A stretch of DNA of 64,000 nucleotides, taken from the NCBI RefSeq assembly GCF_900156875.1, contig NZ_LT707409.1, positions 3,431,435-3,495,434 on the forward strand. The letters run 5' to 3'. The position numbers were made by a program, and so were the translations under genes. Every line of letters begins with the position of its first letter. Positions within the stretch are counted from its first letter, which is position 1. The notes under the pieces were generated by a model that searched no databases, was not told where the DNA came from, and was given only the letters and a program-made list of their open reading frames with translations. This document shows, one piece after another, positions 27,802-35,974 of this stretch. Source of the stretch: Robertmurraya dakarensis. GTDB lineage: Bacteria > Bacillota > Bacilli > Bacillales > Cytobacillaceae.

Positions 27802-28296
27802 TTGACTTATAATCAACAATATCCATATTGGCAGCAACAACAGCAATATCATGGAGCAAAGCCAGCTCAGATGCCTGCATATGGTGCACAGCCTAGCATG
27901 GGTCAGCCGACCATACCCACTCAGTCCGGAGGCATGTTTCCAGGAATGCCAGGAGTACCAGGAGTACCAAATGGAGGTGCTACACCACCGCCGCCACAGG
28001 TACCGGGGATGCTTCCATTAGAGCAATCTTATATTGAAAATATTCTGCGTCTGAATAAAGGAAAGCTTGCTCGTGTAGTGGCCATTTTTGATGGTGCTAA
28101 CGGAGACGGGAATACTAGAACCTTTACCGGTATTATTGAAGCTGCCGGTCGTGATCACTTAATTATGAGCGAACCGGAAACAGGGAATCGGATTCTCCTG
28201 CCAATGGTGTACTTCGGTTATGCCACATTTGAAGAAGAATTAGAGTATGATTATCCATACGGGATGCCTGGTGCAACAACCTATCCTCCTAGGTAG
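27802..28296 (+). CDS. gerQ: Spore coat protein GerQ
   Basis: 164 residues, starting at TTG after AGGAGGGGAATTC. The N-terminal 75 residues are low complexity (Gln/Tyr/Pro/Gly: QQYPYWQQQQQYHG and PGMPGVPGVPNGG). The C-terminal domain (about 80-155) has LPLEQSYIENILRLNKGKLARVV and RILLPMVYFGYATFEEELEYDYP, as in B. subtilis GerQ (YwdL). That coat protein is crosslinked by transglutaminase Tgl and is needed to localise the germination lytic enzyme CwlJ. Glutamines in the N-terminal tail are candidate crosslinking sites. Confidence 0.93.
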   Translation: MTYNQQYPYWQQQQQYHGAKPAQMPAYGAQPSMGQPTIPTQSGGMFPGMPGVPGVPNGGATPPPPQVPGMLPLEQSYIENILRLNKGKLARVVAIFDGANGDGNTRTFTGIIEAAGRDHLIMSEPETGNRILLPMVYFGYATFEEELEYDYPYGMPGATTYPPR

Positions 28297-28313
28297 GATT
28301 GCCACTAAAAGAC

Positions 28314-28344
28314 AAGGGAGCTTTGATAGTATCAAAGCTCCCTT
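28314..28344. terminator. Bidirectional terminator between gerQ and ywdK
   Basis: A perfect palindrome, AAGGGAGCTTTGATA and its complement around a single G/T centre, between convergent genes. Confidence 0.88.
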
Positions 28345-28352
28345 TCTCATTG

Positions 28353-28724
28353 TTATAACCATTTTACTGCTGCAATGACAACTAATACCCATGCAACCAA
28401 AAACGATACTCCCCCAAATGGAGTGACAGCACCTAGAATGGAAATTTTCGTTAGCGATAAAACATATAAGCTTCCTGAGAATAAAATAATCCCAATTAAC
28501 ATCAGCCATCCAGACCACGTAAGCAGCGCGCTGGCCGGGAATTTCCCAAGCAGGACACCAACAATCAATAGACCGACAGCATGAAACATTTGATACTGAA
28601 CGCCGGTTTGCCATGTTTCCATGTATTTTTGTTCTACTTTGCCTTCTAGCCCATGTGCTCCAAAGGCTCCTAGTGCAACAGATAAGAACGCATTAATCGC
28701 CCCTAAAATAATGAGTACTTTCAT
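28353..28724 (-). CDS. ywdK: DUF423 membrane protein YwdK
   Basis: 123 residues with four predicted transmembrane helices (about 1-22, 44-62, 68-89, 96-121). DUF423 hallmarks: LGAFGAHGLE near the N-terminus, WQTGVQYQMFHAVGLL and LGAVTPFGGVSFLVAWV. Small inner-membrane protein of unknown function. Its position downstream of ywdI and convergent with gerQ matches B. subtilis. Confidence 0.9.
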   Translation of the reverse strand: MKVLIILGAINAFLSVALGAFGAHGLEGKVEQKYMETWQTGVQYQMFHAVGLLIVGVLLGKFPASALLTWSGWLMLIGIILFSGSLYVLSLTKISILGAVTPFGGVSFLVAWVLVVIAAVKWL

Positions 28725-28750
28725 AATCTACCTCTCCCCCTGTTCCATTC

Positions 28751-29032
28751 CTAAAAATCAAATAGTGAATCTCCATTCGCATCATCATCCATTTTCAGCC
28801 TTTGCGGCTGCCCTTGAACAGGAACGACCTGTTCTTTAGGTAAAGAAGTTACTACAGGTTTTTCAACAAGCTGGACGGTCTTTGAACGATCATCCAAAAC
28901 AAGTTCACACAAAGCCTTGATCGCATGTATTCTTTCTCTTATTCGGGCTTCAGAACCACTAGCTTTTGCCTGTTTTAATTCATCTTCTATTTTTCCTAAA
29001 AGCTGTTCTACAGATATGTTCAATCCTAACAC
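28751..29032 (-). CDS. ywdI: YwdI family protein
   Basis: 93 residues: a helical N-terminal half (SVEQLLGKIEDELKQAKASGSEARIRERIHAIKALCELVL) and a flexible tail ending DDDANGDSLFDF. Matches YwdI in size and place; function unknown. The 433-bp interval downstream of it on the map (29033-29465) contains a small gene and a parS site, described separately. Confidence 0.8.
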   Translation of the reverse strand: MLGLNISVEQLLGKIEDELKQAKASGSEARIRERIHAIKALCELVLDDRSKTVQLVEKPVVTSLPKEQVVPVQGQPQRLKMDDDANGDSLFDF

Positions 29033-29188
29033 CTCTTACCCATTCTTCTCCATTATTTAGCACCATTCTATCAGTTTCTGTCTTAAGTATAAAGCACAGT
29101 CCCCATTAGCGGAGGTTCTTTTACACATCTCCCATCAGAACAGTCGCAGGAAGTCATCCTGTCCCACGTCTTTTTCAAAAAATCGATC

Positions 29189-29365
29189 CTATTTCTTCTC
29201 ATACTTTAAACATGACTGACCAGAAGCCTTTAACACTTCCATCGATGGAAGACGTCTTGTTTTAAATCCAAATGCTTTACAGCCTTTTGGAAAGTTACGG
29301 TCCCAAGTCACGTAAAAATGACGGCATCCAAAACAATTAATCTTTTCCTCTTTCAAATCTATCAT
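29189..29365 (-). CDS. 58-residue four-cysteine protein
   Basis: Encoded in the gap between ywdI and the DUF4230 gene. Visible: two N-terminal cysteines in CFGCRHFYVTW, then NFPKGCKAFGFKTRRLP and a final cysteine in SGQSCLKYEKK, a likely small zinc or Fe-S knuckle. Similar short proteins are widespread in Bacillaceae and, from memory, are sometimes mislabelled uracil-DNA glycosylase because they lie near ung; this one is far too short for that enzyme. The ATG at 29365 has AAGGA very close upstream; a TTG at codon 4 has better spacing. Confidence 0.7.
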   Translation of the reverse strand: MIDLKEEKINCFGCRHFYVTWDRNFPKGCKAFGFKTRRLPSMEVLKASGQSCLKYEKK

Positions 29366-29420
29366 TTCCTTTTAATCCTAAGATTCGCCATAGGTAATCA
29401 TATATTTACAATTTTAAAAA

Positions 29421-29436
29421 TGTTTCACGTGAAACA
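29421..29436. promoter_or_regulatory. parS: parS centromere site (ParB/Spo0J binding)
   Basis: TGTTTCACGTGAAACA is an exact match to the Bacillus parS consensus TGTTNCACGTGAAACA and is a perfect palindrome. It lies between genes. B. subtilis also has parS sites at roughly this map region (around 330 degrees), so the window is probably on the left arm near oriC. Confidence 0.93.
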
Positions 29437-29465
29437 TGTATATTTTTATCGAAAAACAGTGAAAC

Positions 29466-30227
29466 CTAGCTCTCTACAAATTGAATGCTGACATCATATC
29501 CGATTCTCTCGAAAAACTCTATCAATGTTTTCTTCGCATTCTCTTCTGCAATTTCTAGAAGTCCCTGCGCAATCGCTTCTTCTTTTACCAGCGCTTTTGC
29601 CTCAGAAGCCAGACCATACGCCTCTTCCCAATTTACATCATTTCGAAAAATACCCTCAACAGAGAAGGTTTGGACTTTGTCAAAATCTAGAGATGGATCT
29701 TGAATAATTTCCGCCCTAGGCAGAATGATCTCCATCCTCTTTTCTTCTTCATCTATTTTCACATCATTCAATTCAATATTTTGCAGATCTACCCCCGCTG
29801 TTACGGTTCCTGGTACGACGAGAAGCAGCTTCCTTTTGGTCCCAGGGATATTGGTGTTAATTTCTTTCCCAAAGAGCGCATTATCTTCCTTTTCAATAAC
29901 GGCTTTCACAAATGCCTGTGAAGAAGCAAGTGAAGATAACTCTTGTATTTGTTCTATGAAACTACCCTTTTCCACTTGCTGAGTACTTCCTGCAAAATAT
30001 CGAAAAGTTCCTATGCCAATGCCACAACCAATTAAAATCGTTATAATCAAAAAGATAACAACCTTAACCTTCCAATTTCTAAAACCTGCTTTTATAAAAG
30101 TCCCAAATGAAAGGGAACGATTTTCTGACCCAATCACTGCTGTTCCTGCAGTTTGGTTTTTACCTTCTCTTAATTCATGCCTGATCGCTTCAAGCTGCGC
30201 CAGGATTTCATCATCCTTTTTCGACAT
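29466..30227 (-). CDS. DUF4230 membrane-anchored protein
   Basis: 253 residues. N-terminal cytosolic segment, one transmembrane helix (about 53-76), then an extracytoplasmic domain with the DUF4230 pattern: QIQELSSLASSQAFVKAVIEK, VPGTVTAGVDLQNIELNDVKIDEEEKRMEIILPRAEI and a C-terminal helical pair. Known only as a conserved family; function unknown. Start ATG follows AAGGGGAAGATAG. Isolated transcription unit, with parS between its 3' end and the next gene. Confidence 0.8.
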   Translation of the reverse strand: MSKKDDEILAQLEAIRHELREGKNQTAGTAVIGSENRSLSFGTFIKAGFRNWKVKVVIFLIITILIGCGIGIGTFRYFAGSTQQVEKGSFIEQIQELSSLASSQAFVKAVIEKEDNALFGKEINTNIPGTKRKLLLVVPGTVTAGVDLQNIELNDVKIDEEEKRMEIILPRAEIIQDPSLDFDKVQTFSVEGIFRNDVNWEEAYGLASEAKALVKEEAIAQGLLEIAEENAKKTLIEFFERIGYDVSIQFVES

Positions 30228-30332
30228 CTATCTTCCCCCTTCGCACTCGCTGTCCTACTATTATAAAATGAAAAGCCCGTGAGTGGTATTCTTTTAATTA
30301 GAAGGATTGTCGGTTTAAGTCGTTTTTAACGC

Positions 30333-30364
30333 AAAAAAAACTGGCCTGAAAACACTCAAGCCAG
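30333..30364 (-). terminator. Terminator at the end of the molybdopterin/formate dehydrogenase locus
   Basis: Minus-strand CTGGCTTGA/TCAGGCCAG stem followed by eight T residues, immediately after the moeB-like stop. Confidence 0.88.
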
Positions 30365-30371
30365 CTATGTA

Positions 30372-31391
30372 TTAACCTAATATTCTTTGATAAATGGACC
30401 TAGCCTGTGATAAATCCTTTGTTCCATGAATGAGTGCTCTTCCATCTTGAAAAATAACAAGGCGGTTTTCCCCCGTCTCAACAGAGACAAGATAAGGATT
30501 TCCCTTAACCTCATATTCCAAGGTCTTTAAGTGTGAAGCTAGTTCATTTAAATTGATTTCTATCTTCTTGGGCGGACGAATCTGAACCGTGTCCCTGCCG
30601 CATAGGACGGACGTTTTCATCAGGTTTTCTTTATCGAGATAAGGATACGTTCTTTGTGTTCCACAAGATAAACAGCCCTCATCTTTTACCTTCGACATTT
30701 TAATACTGCTATACTGGTTTCTCCACAAATCAAAGCTGACAAAAGAGTTTCTTAACGCATCGTAATCTTCTACCAAGATTTTCAGCGCCTCTGCTGATTG
30801 ATGGGCAATGACCATTTGTACGGTAGGCGCAATAATTCCAACCGTATCACAAGTCATCCCCTGGATAGGAATGGACTTCAACAAGCAATTGAGACAAGGT
30901 GTTTTCCCAGGAATGATTGTAAAACTCATCCCAAAGCTTCCCACACAAGCACCGTAAATCCACGGAACTTCATGCTTTTGCGCGATATCATTGATCGCCA
31001 TTCTAGTTTCAAAATTATCGGTGGCATCAAGAATCAAATCAACATCCTGAACAAGTTCCTCTAACAGCTCCGGATTCGCATCGCCAACAACCGCTGCAAT
31101 GTCAACATCAGAATTAATGGCCTTGAGTCTTTTCTCTGCAGCAATGGCTTTTGGAAGCTTCTGTGCGACATCCTCTTCCGTGTAGAGCTGCTGGCGTTGG
31201 AGATTGCTGGCTTCCACATAGTCACGGTCGACAATCGTCAGCTTTCCAATCCCTGCGCGCGTCAATATTTCCCCATTACTAGAACCGAGCGCACCAGCTC
31301 CAATCATCAACACATGCTTTTTCCTAATTTTCTCCTGCCCATCATGACCAATCGGTGTAAATAACATCTGACGAGAATAACGTTCAAACAT
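30372..31391 (-). CDS. moeB: MoeB/ThiF-type adenylyltransferase
   Basis: 339 residues from ATG 31391, which follows GAAGGAGGTACAGC; an upstream in-frame ATG would run through the palindromic repeat. E1-like enzyme: ATP-binding MIGAGALGSSNGEIL, nucleotide segment TIVDRDYVEASNLQRQQLY, ATDNFETRMAIND, and zinc cysteines in TPCLNCLL and GCLSCG. It adenylates the Gly-Gly tail of MoaD (or ThiS). Last gene of the formate dehydrogenase/molybdopterin run, so MoaD is the likely partner. The C-terminal 80 residues are not a rhodanese domain and resemble a small degenerate domain instead. Confidence 0.88.
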   Translation of the reverse strand: MFERYSRQMLFTPIGHDGQEKIRKKHVLMIGAGALGSSNGEILTRAGIGKLTIVDRDYVEASNLQRQQLYTEEDVAQKLPKAIAAEKRLKAINSDVDIAAVVGDANPELLEELVQDVDLILDATDNFETRMAINDIAQKHEVPWIYGACVGSFGMSFTIIPGKTPCLNCLLKSIPIQGMTCDTVGIIAPTVQMVIAHQSAEALKILVEDYDALRNSFVSFDLWRNQYSSIKMSKVKDEGCLSCGTQRTYPYLDKENLMKTSVLCGRDTVQIRPPKKIEINLNELASHLKTLEYEVKGNPYLVSVETGENRLVIFQDGRALIHGTKDLSQARSIYQRILG

Positions 31392-31410
31392 TCTAAGCTG
31401 TACCTCCTTC

Positions 31411-31454
31411 GGTACCTGGTACCATAAAAAGACATTGTCCACCTTAGGTGGACA
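31411..31454. repeat. Dispersed palindromic repeat, copy 2
   Basis: GGTACCTGGTACC (31411-31423) then a TGTCCACC/GGTGGACA hairpin (31436-31454) followed by TTTTTTT on the plus strand. It lies between moaD and moeB, right before the moeB ribosome site. Shortened relative to copies 1 and 3. Confidence 0.75.
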
Positions 31455-31473
31455 TTTTTTTAAATACGTATGG

Positions 31474-31707
31474 TCATCCGCCGCTCACTGGCGGGATAAA
31501 GGCGATTTCGTCTCCTGCCTTGATGATTTCATCATCTGATGAGAATTCTTCGTTTACGGCCGTCATAACGGTATCAAACTTCTGAAACTGATACTTATCT
31601 GAAAGGTAAGACTTTACCTCGGCAACTGACTTCCCAGAGACATCAATTCTAATGGATTCTTCACCAACCGTGTCCTTCAAATGAGCAAAAAACAAGATCT
31701 TATTCAT
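31474..31707 (-). CDS. moaD: Molybdopterin synthase sulfur-carrier subunit MoaD
   Basis: 77 residues from ATG 31707 (after GAGGAGGAGGATTTAC). Ubiquitin-like fold with the obligatory C-terminal Gly-Gly (AFIPPVSGG), which is adenylated by MoeB and thiocarboxylated. The gene overlaps the end of moaE by 8 nt. The reading frame is open far upstream inside moaE, but the ribosome site and the family length fix the start. Confidence 0.93.
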   Translation of the reverse strand: MNKILFFAHLKDTVGEESIRIDVSGKSVAEVKSYLSDKYQFQKFDTVMTAVNEEFSSDDEIIKAGDEIAFIPPVSGG

Positions 31708-32164
31708 GTAAATCCTCCTCCTCTGGCTTTCCTGTTGGATAAGCTTTTTTCTCAAGCTGATCGCCAATCCATTCTTCTCCGTCTTCCCAATGTTCTTTCT
31801 TCCAAATCGGTACGATTTCTTTGATTCTTTCAATAGCATGACGATTGGCTTCATAAGCATCCGCACGGTGCGGTGTTGATACCGCAATCACAACGGCGAC
31901 ATCCGTAATGTCCAGACGGCCGACTCGGTGTGTAATTGCTACCTTAGCACCTTCCCAGCGTTCCTCTATTTCACGGCCGATTTGTTCTAATTTCTTCACG
32001 GCCATTGATTCATAAGCTTCATAGATTAAAAAAAGCGTTTTTTTTCCGTGCGTCAATTCCCGAACTGTCCCAATGAACGTTGTGATCGCGCCGGCTTCAC
32101 GCTGGACCACTTTATCGATGACAGATTGTACATCAATGGGATCCTTTGATATTTCAAAATTCAT
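31700..32164 (-). CDS. moaE: Molybdopterin synthase catalytic subunit MoaE
   Basis: 154 residues. Transfers sulfur from thiocarboxylated MoaD to precursor Z (cPMP). Visible: GAITTFIGTVRELTHGKKTLFLIYEAYESMA, RVGRLDITDVAVVIAVSTPHR, and the catalytic lysine region IVPIWKKEHWEDGEEWIGD. Start ATG after GAGGTGACAAC. Overlaps moaD by 8 nt. moaA, moaB, moaC and mobB are not in the window and must be elsewhere for the pathway to be complete. Confidence 0.95.
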   Translation of the reverse strand: MNFEISKDPIDVQSVIDKVVQREAGAITTFIGTVRELTHGKKTLFLIYEAYESMAVKKLEQIGREIEERWEGAKVAITHRVGRLDITDVAVVIAVSTPHRADAYEANRHAIERIKEIVPIWKKEHWEDGEEWIGDQLEKKAYPTGKPEEEDLHE

Positions 32165-32176
32165 GTTGTCACCTCA

Positions 32177-34093
32177 TTAGAAAATGATAGGTTCTGGGTT
32201 AGAGACGACAGCATAACCGCCAATTGCCTCTACCCTTTTCTTAAATCCTTCGCTATGTATGATCTTCAGAAGCTTCTGGCCTTGATCACTCTCAAAGAAA
32301 GATTTGGTCATTAATAAATCATAATCCTCATCCGCTACAGGAATAAATTCAAGTCCCATTGCCTTCGCAGCTGGATAAATTCCCAGCCCGACTGCTTTTT
32401 CATCGCCCTTCACTTCAGCTGCCACACTTAAATGTGAGAACATCTCTCTTTCATAGCCGATGATTTCATCCGGGTTTATAGAATTCTCCTTTAACAATAA
32501 ATCAAAAAGAATCCGCGTCCCTGCTCCTTTTTGACGATTCACATAAAGGGCCTTCTTTTTCGCAATATCCTCTACGTTCTCAATACCCAGCGGATTGCCC
32601 TTTGGAAGCAGCCAGCCTTGTTTTCTTTTTAAAAACGGATAAAGAACTACATCTTGTCCCGCTAAGAATCTATTCACATACGAGCGGTTATATTCCTTTG
32701 TCTCAGGATCAAGCAAGTGAATTCCCGCTACATGGGCTTCACCTTTTTTAATTGCCATGATGCCAGCCATGCTTCCGACATGGCTGGAGATGATTTTTGC
32801 ATCCTTTTGTTCATTTTTCAAAAAAGAAGATAAAATATCGATGGTTAAGTCATGGCTGCCATTAAAGACAACCGCAGACTGAATTTCTTCTAATGGTTTA
32901 TAGAGTTCTAACTCAACGTATTCACCTTGTTCATACCCAAGGGCATCAGGAGGCACAATTAGCAGCCCATCTGCCCGTGCGAGGGACATCGTCACACCGG
33001 CTGCTCTTGTTAACGGGTTAGCAATATATTCCCCATTGACATAACCAATATTCATTCTTAAAAAGTCCTCTGCCCCCATCGTGGAAACGATTCTGCGGCC
33101 AAGCTTGACTTTCAATACCGGCCGTTTCGGCTCTGGGATTTCTAAGTAATCACAAATTAATGGTCTGACAAACCATTCAAGGGCAAGATAAGCAGACACC
33201 GAATACCCAGGAATGCCGACGATCACCGTATCATTTATCTTTCCAAGTATCGCAGGTTTGCCAGGTCTTGTCGCTACCCCATGCGTAAATACTTCGCCTA
33301 ATTCCTCAATAATATGAACGGTATAATCCTTCGAACCTGCAGAAGAGCCAGCATTAATGATCACGATATCAGAGGCGGCACTTGCTTCCAAAAGCGCATT
33401 TCTAATCTCCTCCGGCTCATCACGAACAATGCTATGTAATAAAGGCTTGCCTCCCCATTCCTCTATGTAGTTTGAGATGACTGTACCGTTAAACTCTATA
33501 ATCTTGCCTGGCGCAGGATTGTCATCTGCAGATACAAGCTCATTACCAGTTGGAATCACGGTTACGATTGGCTCCTTAAAAACCTTTATTTTTGTCGTTT
33601 GCGATCCTAATAAAACACCTGTATCAACAGGGCGGATTTTGTGTCCCTGTCCAAAAAGCATCTCTTCTTGAACAATATCCTCGCCGATCGGGCGAATATG
33701 CTGCCAGGGAGATGCTGGTTCGATAATCTCTACAACATCCTCTGACAGTTCTTCCACATTTTCGATCATAATGACGGCATTATAAGGAGATGGTACAGCG
33801 TTCCCCGTATCAACATAGATAAAGTCTTCATTTCGTTTTAGCTGAATCGGATTTTGTTCATGGGCCGAGAACGTATTCTCCGCCTTTACGGCAATCCCAT
33901 CCATCGCAGAGGCATGATAATGCGGCATGGAATTCAGCGCATAAACAGGCTCAGCTGTAATCCGTCCAAGAGCGCCACTGCTGTGGATCCACTCTGTTTT
34001 CTTAGTTGGTTTAAAGTGAGAAAGAAGCTCCTCTCTCGCCACTTTCCGTGGTTTATCCTGCAGATAAATTTTTCGTTTATATGCTCTTGCCAT
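32177..34093 (-). CDS. MoeA fused to a substrate-binding-protein-like domain
   Basis: 638 residues. Residues 1-405 are a full MoeA-type molybdopterin molybdenumtransferase (ASAMDGIAVKAE, TGNAVPSPYNAVIMIEN, VIPTGNELV, GIPGYSVSAYLALEWF). Residues 420-638 form a periplasmic-binding-protein-like domain (VVFNGSHDLTIDILSSFL, SHVGSMAGIMAIKKGEAHVAGIHLLD, RQKGAGTRILFDLLL). No signal peptide, so the domain is cytosolic and may sense or hold molybdate or a cofactor. Similar MoeA-PBP fusions are known from archaea and some Firmicutes. It follows a stand-alone moeA by only a few bases, implying two paralogues made together. The ATG at 34093 is preferred over GTG 34102. Confidence 0.85.
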   Translation of the reverse strand: MARAYKRKIYLQDKPRKVAREELLSHFKPTKKTEWIHSSGALGRITAEPVYALNSMPHYHASAMDGIAVKAENTFSAHEQNPIQLKRNEDFIYVDTGNAVPSPYNAVIMIENVEELSEDVVEIIEPASPWQHIRPIGEDIVQEEMLFGQGHKIRPVDTGVLLGSQTTKIKVFKEPIVTVIPTGNELVSADDNPAPGKIIEFNGTVISNYIEEWGGKPLLHSIVRDEPEEIRNALLEASAASDIVIINAGSSAGSKDYTVHIIEELGEVFTHGVATRPGKPAILGKINDTVIVGIPGYSVSAYLALEWFVRPLICDYLEIPEPKRPVLKVKLGRRIVSTMGAEDFLRMNIGYVNGEYIANPLTRAAGVTMSLARADGLLIVPPDALGYEQGEYVELELYKPLEEIQSAVVFNGSHDLTIDILSSFLKNEQKDAKIISSHVGSMAGIMAIKKGEAHVAGIHLLDPETKEYNRSYVNRFLAGQDVVLYPFLKRKQGWLLPKGNPLGIENVEDIAKKKALYVNRQKGAGTRILFDLLLKENSINPDEIIGYEREMFSHLSVAAEVKGDEKAVGLGIYPAAKAMGLEFIPVADEDYDLLMTKSFFESDQGQKLLKIIHSEGFKKRVEAIGGYAVVSNPEPIIF

Positions 34094-34107
34094 TTTTCCC
34101 ACACACC

Positions 34108-35337
34108 CTATTGAAATAATATCACTGGTACTGAATCTCCCTTATGAACCCCTTCGCTTTCAGCAGAAATTTCAATCATTCCTTCGCTTTTCACAAGAGT
34201 TGAGATTAGACCAGATTTACCAAATATCGGTTCAGCCATCCACTCTCCATCCTCTTCAATAAGCCTCACGCGGACATAATCCGTTCGGCCGGGTGAAGAT
34301 GGAATATTCTTCGTTACTTTTGCAAAAGCTAGCTTTGCTTGTTTCTGCTGTATGCCTTGCAGGCAATGAAGTACTTCTCTGCCAAATAAATGAAAAATAA
34401 TCATAGCAGAAGCAGGATGTCCAGGCAGACCAATGACTGGCTTGCCGTTCGCCATTGAAAGGATGGTTGGCTTTCCCGGCTTAACCGATATTCCATGAAC
34501 ATAAACACCTGGTTCTCCCAATGATTCAATGACATCAACGGAGTAGTCCTTTGTACCAACAGAGCTTCCACCAGAAAGAATGAGGCAATCTACCTTCTCG
34601 AGCATTTCTCTCATTCTTCTTTCTAGTTCATTACGGTCGTCTTGGACAATGCCGCCGTAAATAAACTCAAGCCCCCAGCTGCTTACTTGAGAGCCGACCA
34701 CAGCTCCGTTCATATCGCGCACTTCCCCAATGGATAGCTCCTTCGTTTCTAGCGGAACAATTTCATCACCGGAAGACAAGTAACCCACAATTGGTTTTCT
34801 AAACACCGTAACATTGGTAATTCCCTGTGAAGCTAATGCGCCAATTTCTTGGGAGCGCAGTCTTGTCCCTTTTGCTAAAAGGATTGTCCCTTCTTTTAGA
34901 TCTTCTCCAATCGAAATGACATTTTCACCTGGGGCCACTTGCCGATATAGATTTAAAAGGCCGCTAATATCCTCAGCGTGCTCAATCATAATTACGGCAT
35001 CGCTTCCCTCAGGCAGCATCCCGCCAGTTGGAACATACATGGCTTCTCCACTTTGAAGAGGACGATCCGGTTCTTTCCCCATTTTCACTTCACCGGTCAA
35101 GTTTAAAAAACCAGGCATACTTTCAGATGATCCGAACGTATCCTTTGCTTTGACTGCGTACCCATCAACCGTTGAACGCCGGAAGTTTGGTACGTTTTCA
35201 CGAACAGTAATATCTTCAGCTAAAACGAAATGAAGCGCTTCAAAAAGTGGTTTCGTTATTTTTTCTGTTAATGGAGCAACTTTTTCATTAATTAATTGAA
35301 ATGTTTCTTCTACCGATTTAACTTGAAAAAATTTCAT
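34108..35337 (-). CDS. moeA: Molybdopterin molybdenumtransferase MoeA
   Basis: 409 residues. Inserts molybdate into adenylated molybdopterin. Domain signatures: RRSTVDGYAVKAKDTFG, PTGGMLPEGSDAVIMIEHAE, LSSGDEIVPLE, ILSGGSSVGTKDYSVDVIE, VIGLPGHPASAMIIFHLF. The start lies inside the 3' end of mobA (20-nt overlap), showing tight operon packing. It is the conventional family member, whereas the next gene carries an extra domain. Confidence 0.93.
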   Translation of the reverse strand: MKFFQVKSVEETFQLINEKVAPLTEKITKPLFEALHFVLAEDITVRENVPNFRRSTVDGYAVKAKDTFGSSESMPGFLNLTGEVKMGKEPDRPLQSGEAMYVPTGGMLPEGSDAVIMIEHAEDISGLLNLYRQVAPGENVISIGEDLKEGTILLAKGTRLRSQEIGALASQGITNVTVFRKPIVGYLSSGDEIVPLETKELSIGEVRDMNGAVVGSQVSSWGLEFIYGGIVQDDRNELERRMREMLEKVDCLILSGGSSVGTKDYSVDVIESLGEPGVYVHGISVKPGKPTILSMANGKPVIGLPGHPASAMIIFHLFGREVLHCLQGIQQKQAKLAFAKVTKNIPSSPGRTDYVRVRLIEEDGEWMAEPIFGKSGLISTLVKSEGMIEISAESEGVHKGDSVPVILFQ

Positions 35338-35947
35338 GATTCACTCTCTCTTTACGACCCTTCGACATATTTTTTGCTTGATGGTATTCTTCTGGATGAT
35401 TCATATTATAAAAATCAGTACTATTAAAATGATACCCGAGATTTTCCAATTGGGTTTCTGTTAGTATTTTAACATGAATCCTGTCAAAAAAGCTTCTGAT
35501 ACGAAGTTGTTCTCTCTTTAAAGCCTCTTCAATTTCCTCTTGAACATCCTTCCGGTAAGCCGCAAAAAGAGGGTGAAGCTGCCCTTCTATCTCAGGCACA
35601 ACTGCCTGATATTCTGACAGTTCTTCTAACAGCAGTGTACCAAGTGCCGGTGAAACAAATGGCATATCACAAGCAACAATCAGGTTTCTTTCCGTATCCG
35701 ATGCTGACAGACCCGCATGGATACCCGCTAAAGGCCCCATTCCTTTATATCGATCCTTTACCATCGGCAATTGTAAAAACTTATAATCCTCAAATGAGTT
35801 AGTCACAATGATCATGTTGTTAACATTGTGCCTTAGCTCATCTATAATTCTTTCAATGACCTTTTTGCCGTTTATATCCAACAAGGCTTTGTTGGTCCCC
35901 ATTCTAGTCGATTTTCCCCCAGCTAGAATGATTCCTGTTGTTTGCAT
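35318..35947 (-). CDS. mobA: Molybdenum cofactor guanylyltransferase MobA
   Basis: 209 residues from ATG 35947 (AGAGGTG eight bases upstream; an earlier GTG overlaps it). Attaches GMP to Mo-molybdopterin to form the bis-MGD cofactor that formate dehydrogenases need. Nucleotidyltransferase signature IILAGGKSTRMGTNKALL, then GPLAGIHAGLSASD and VACDMPFVSP. Its presence in this locus is a strong hint that the adjacent enzyme is a DMSO-reductase-family, MGD-dependent enzyme. Confidence 0.93.
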   Translation of the reverse strand: MQTTGIILAGGKSTRMGTNKALLDINGKKVIERIIDELRHNVNNMIIVTNSFEDYKFLQLPMVKDRYKGMGPLAGIHAGLSASDTERNLIVACDMPFVSPALGTLLLEELSEYQAVVPEIEGQLHPLFAAYRKDVQEEIEEALKREQLRIRSFFDRIHVKILTETQLENLGYHFNSTDFYNMNHPEEYHQAKNMSKGRKERVNHEIFSS

Positions 35948-35974
35948 GGGATACACCTCTTTTAGTAGATTAGC

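Noticed and set aside
29189-29365. Uracil-DNA glycosylase
   Set aside because: 58 residues, none of the UDG motifs; any such label would be transfer from a neighbouring ung gene.
31411-31454. T-box element because of GGTACC near a hairpin
   Set aside because: No specifier stem, no AGGGTGGNACCGCG motif, and the genes are not amino-acid or tRNA-synthetase genes; the sequence recurs elsewhere as a repeat.
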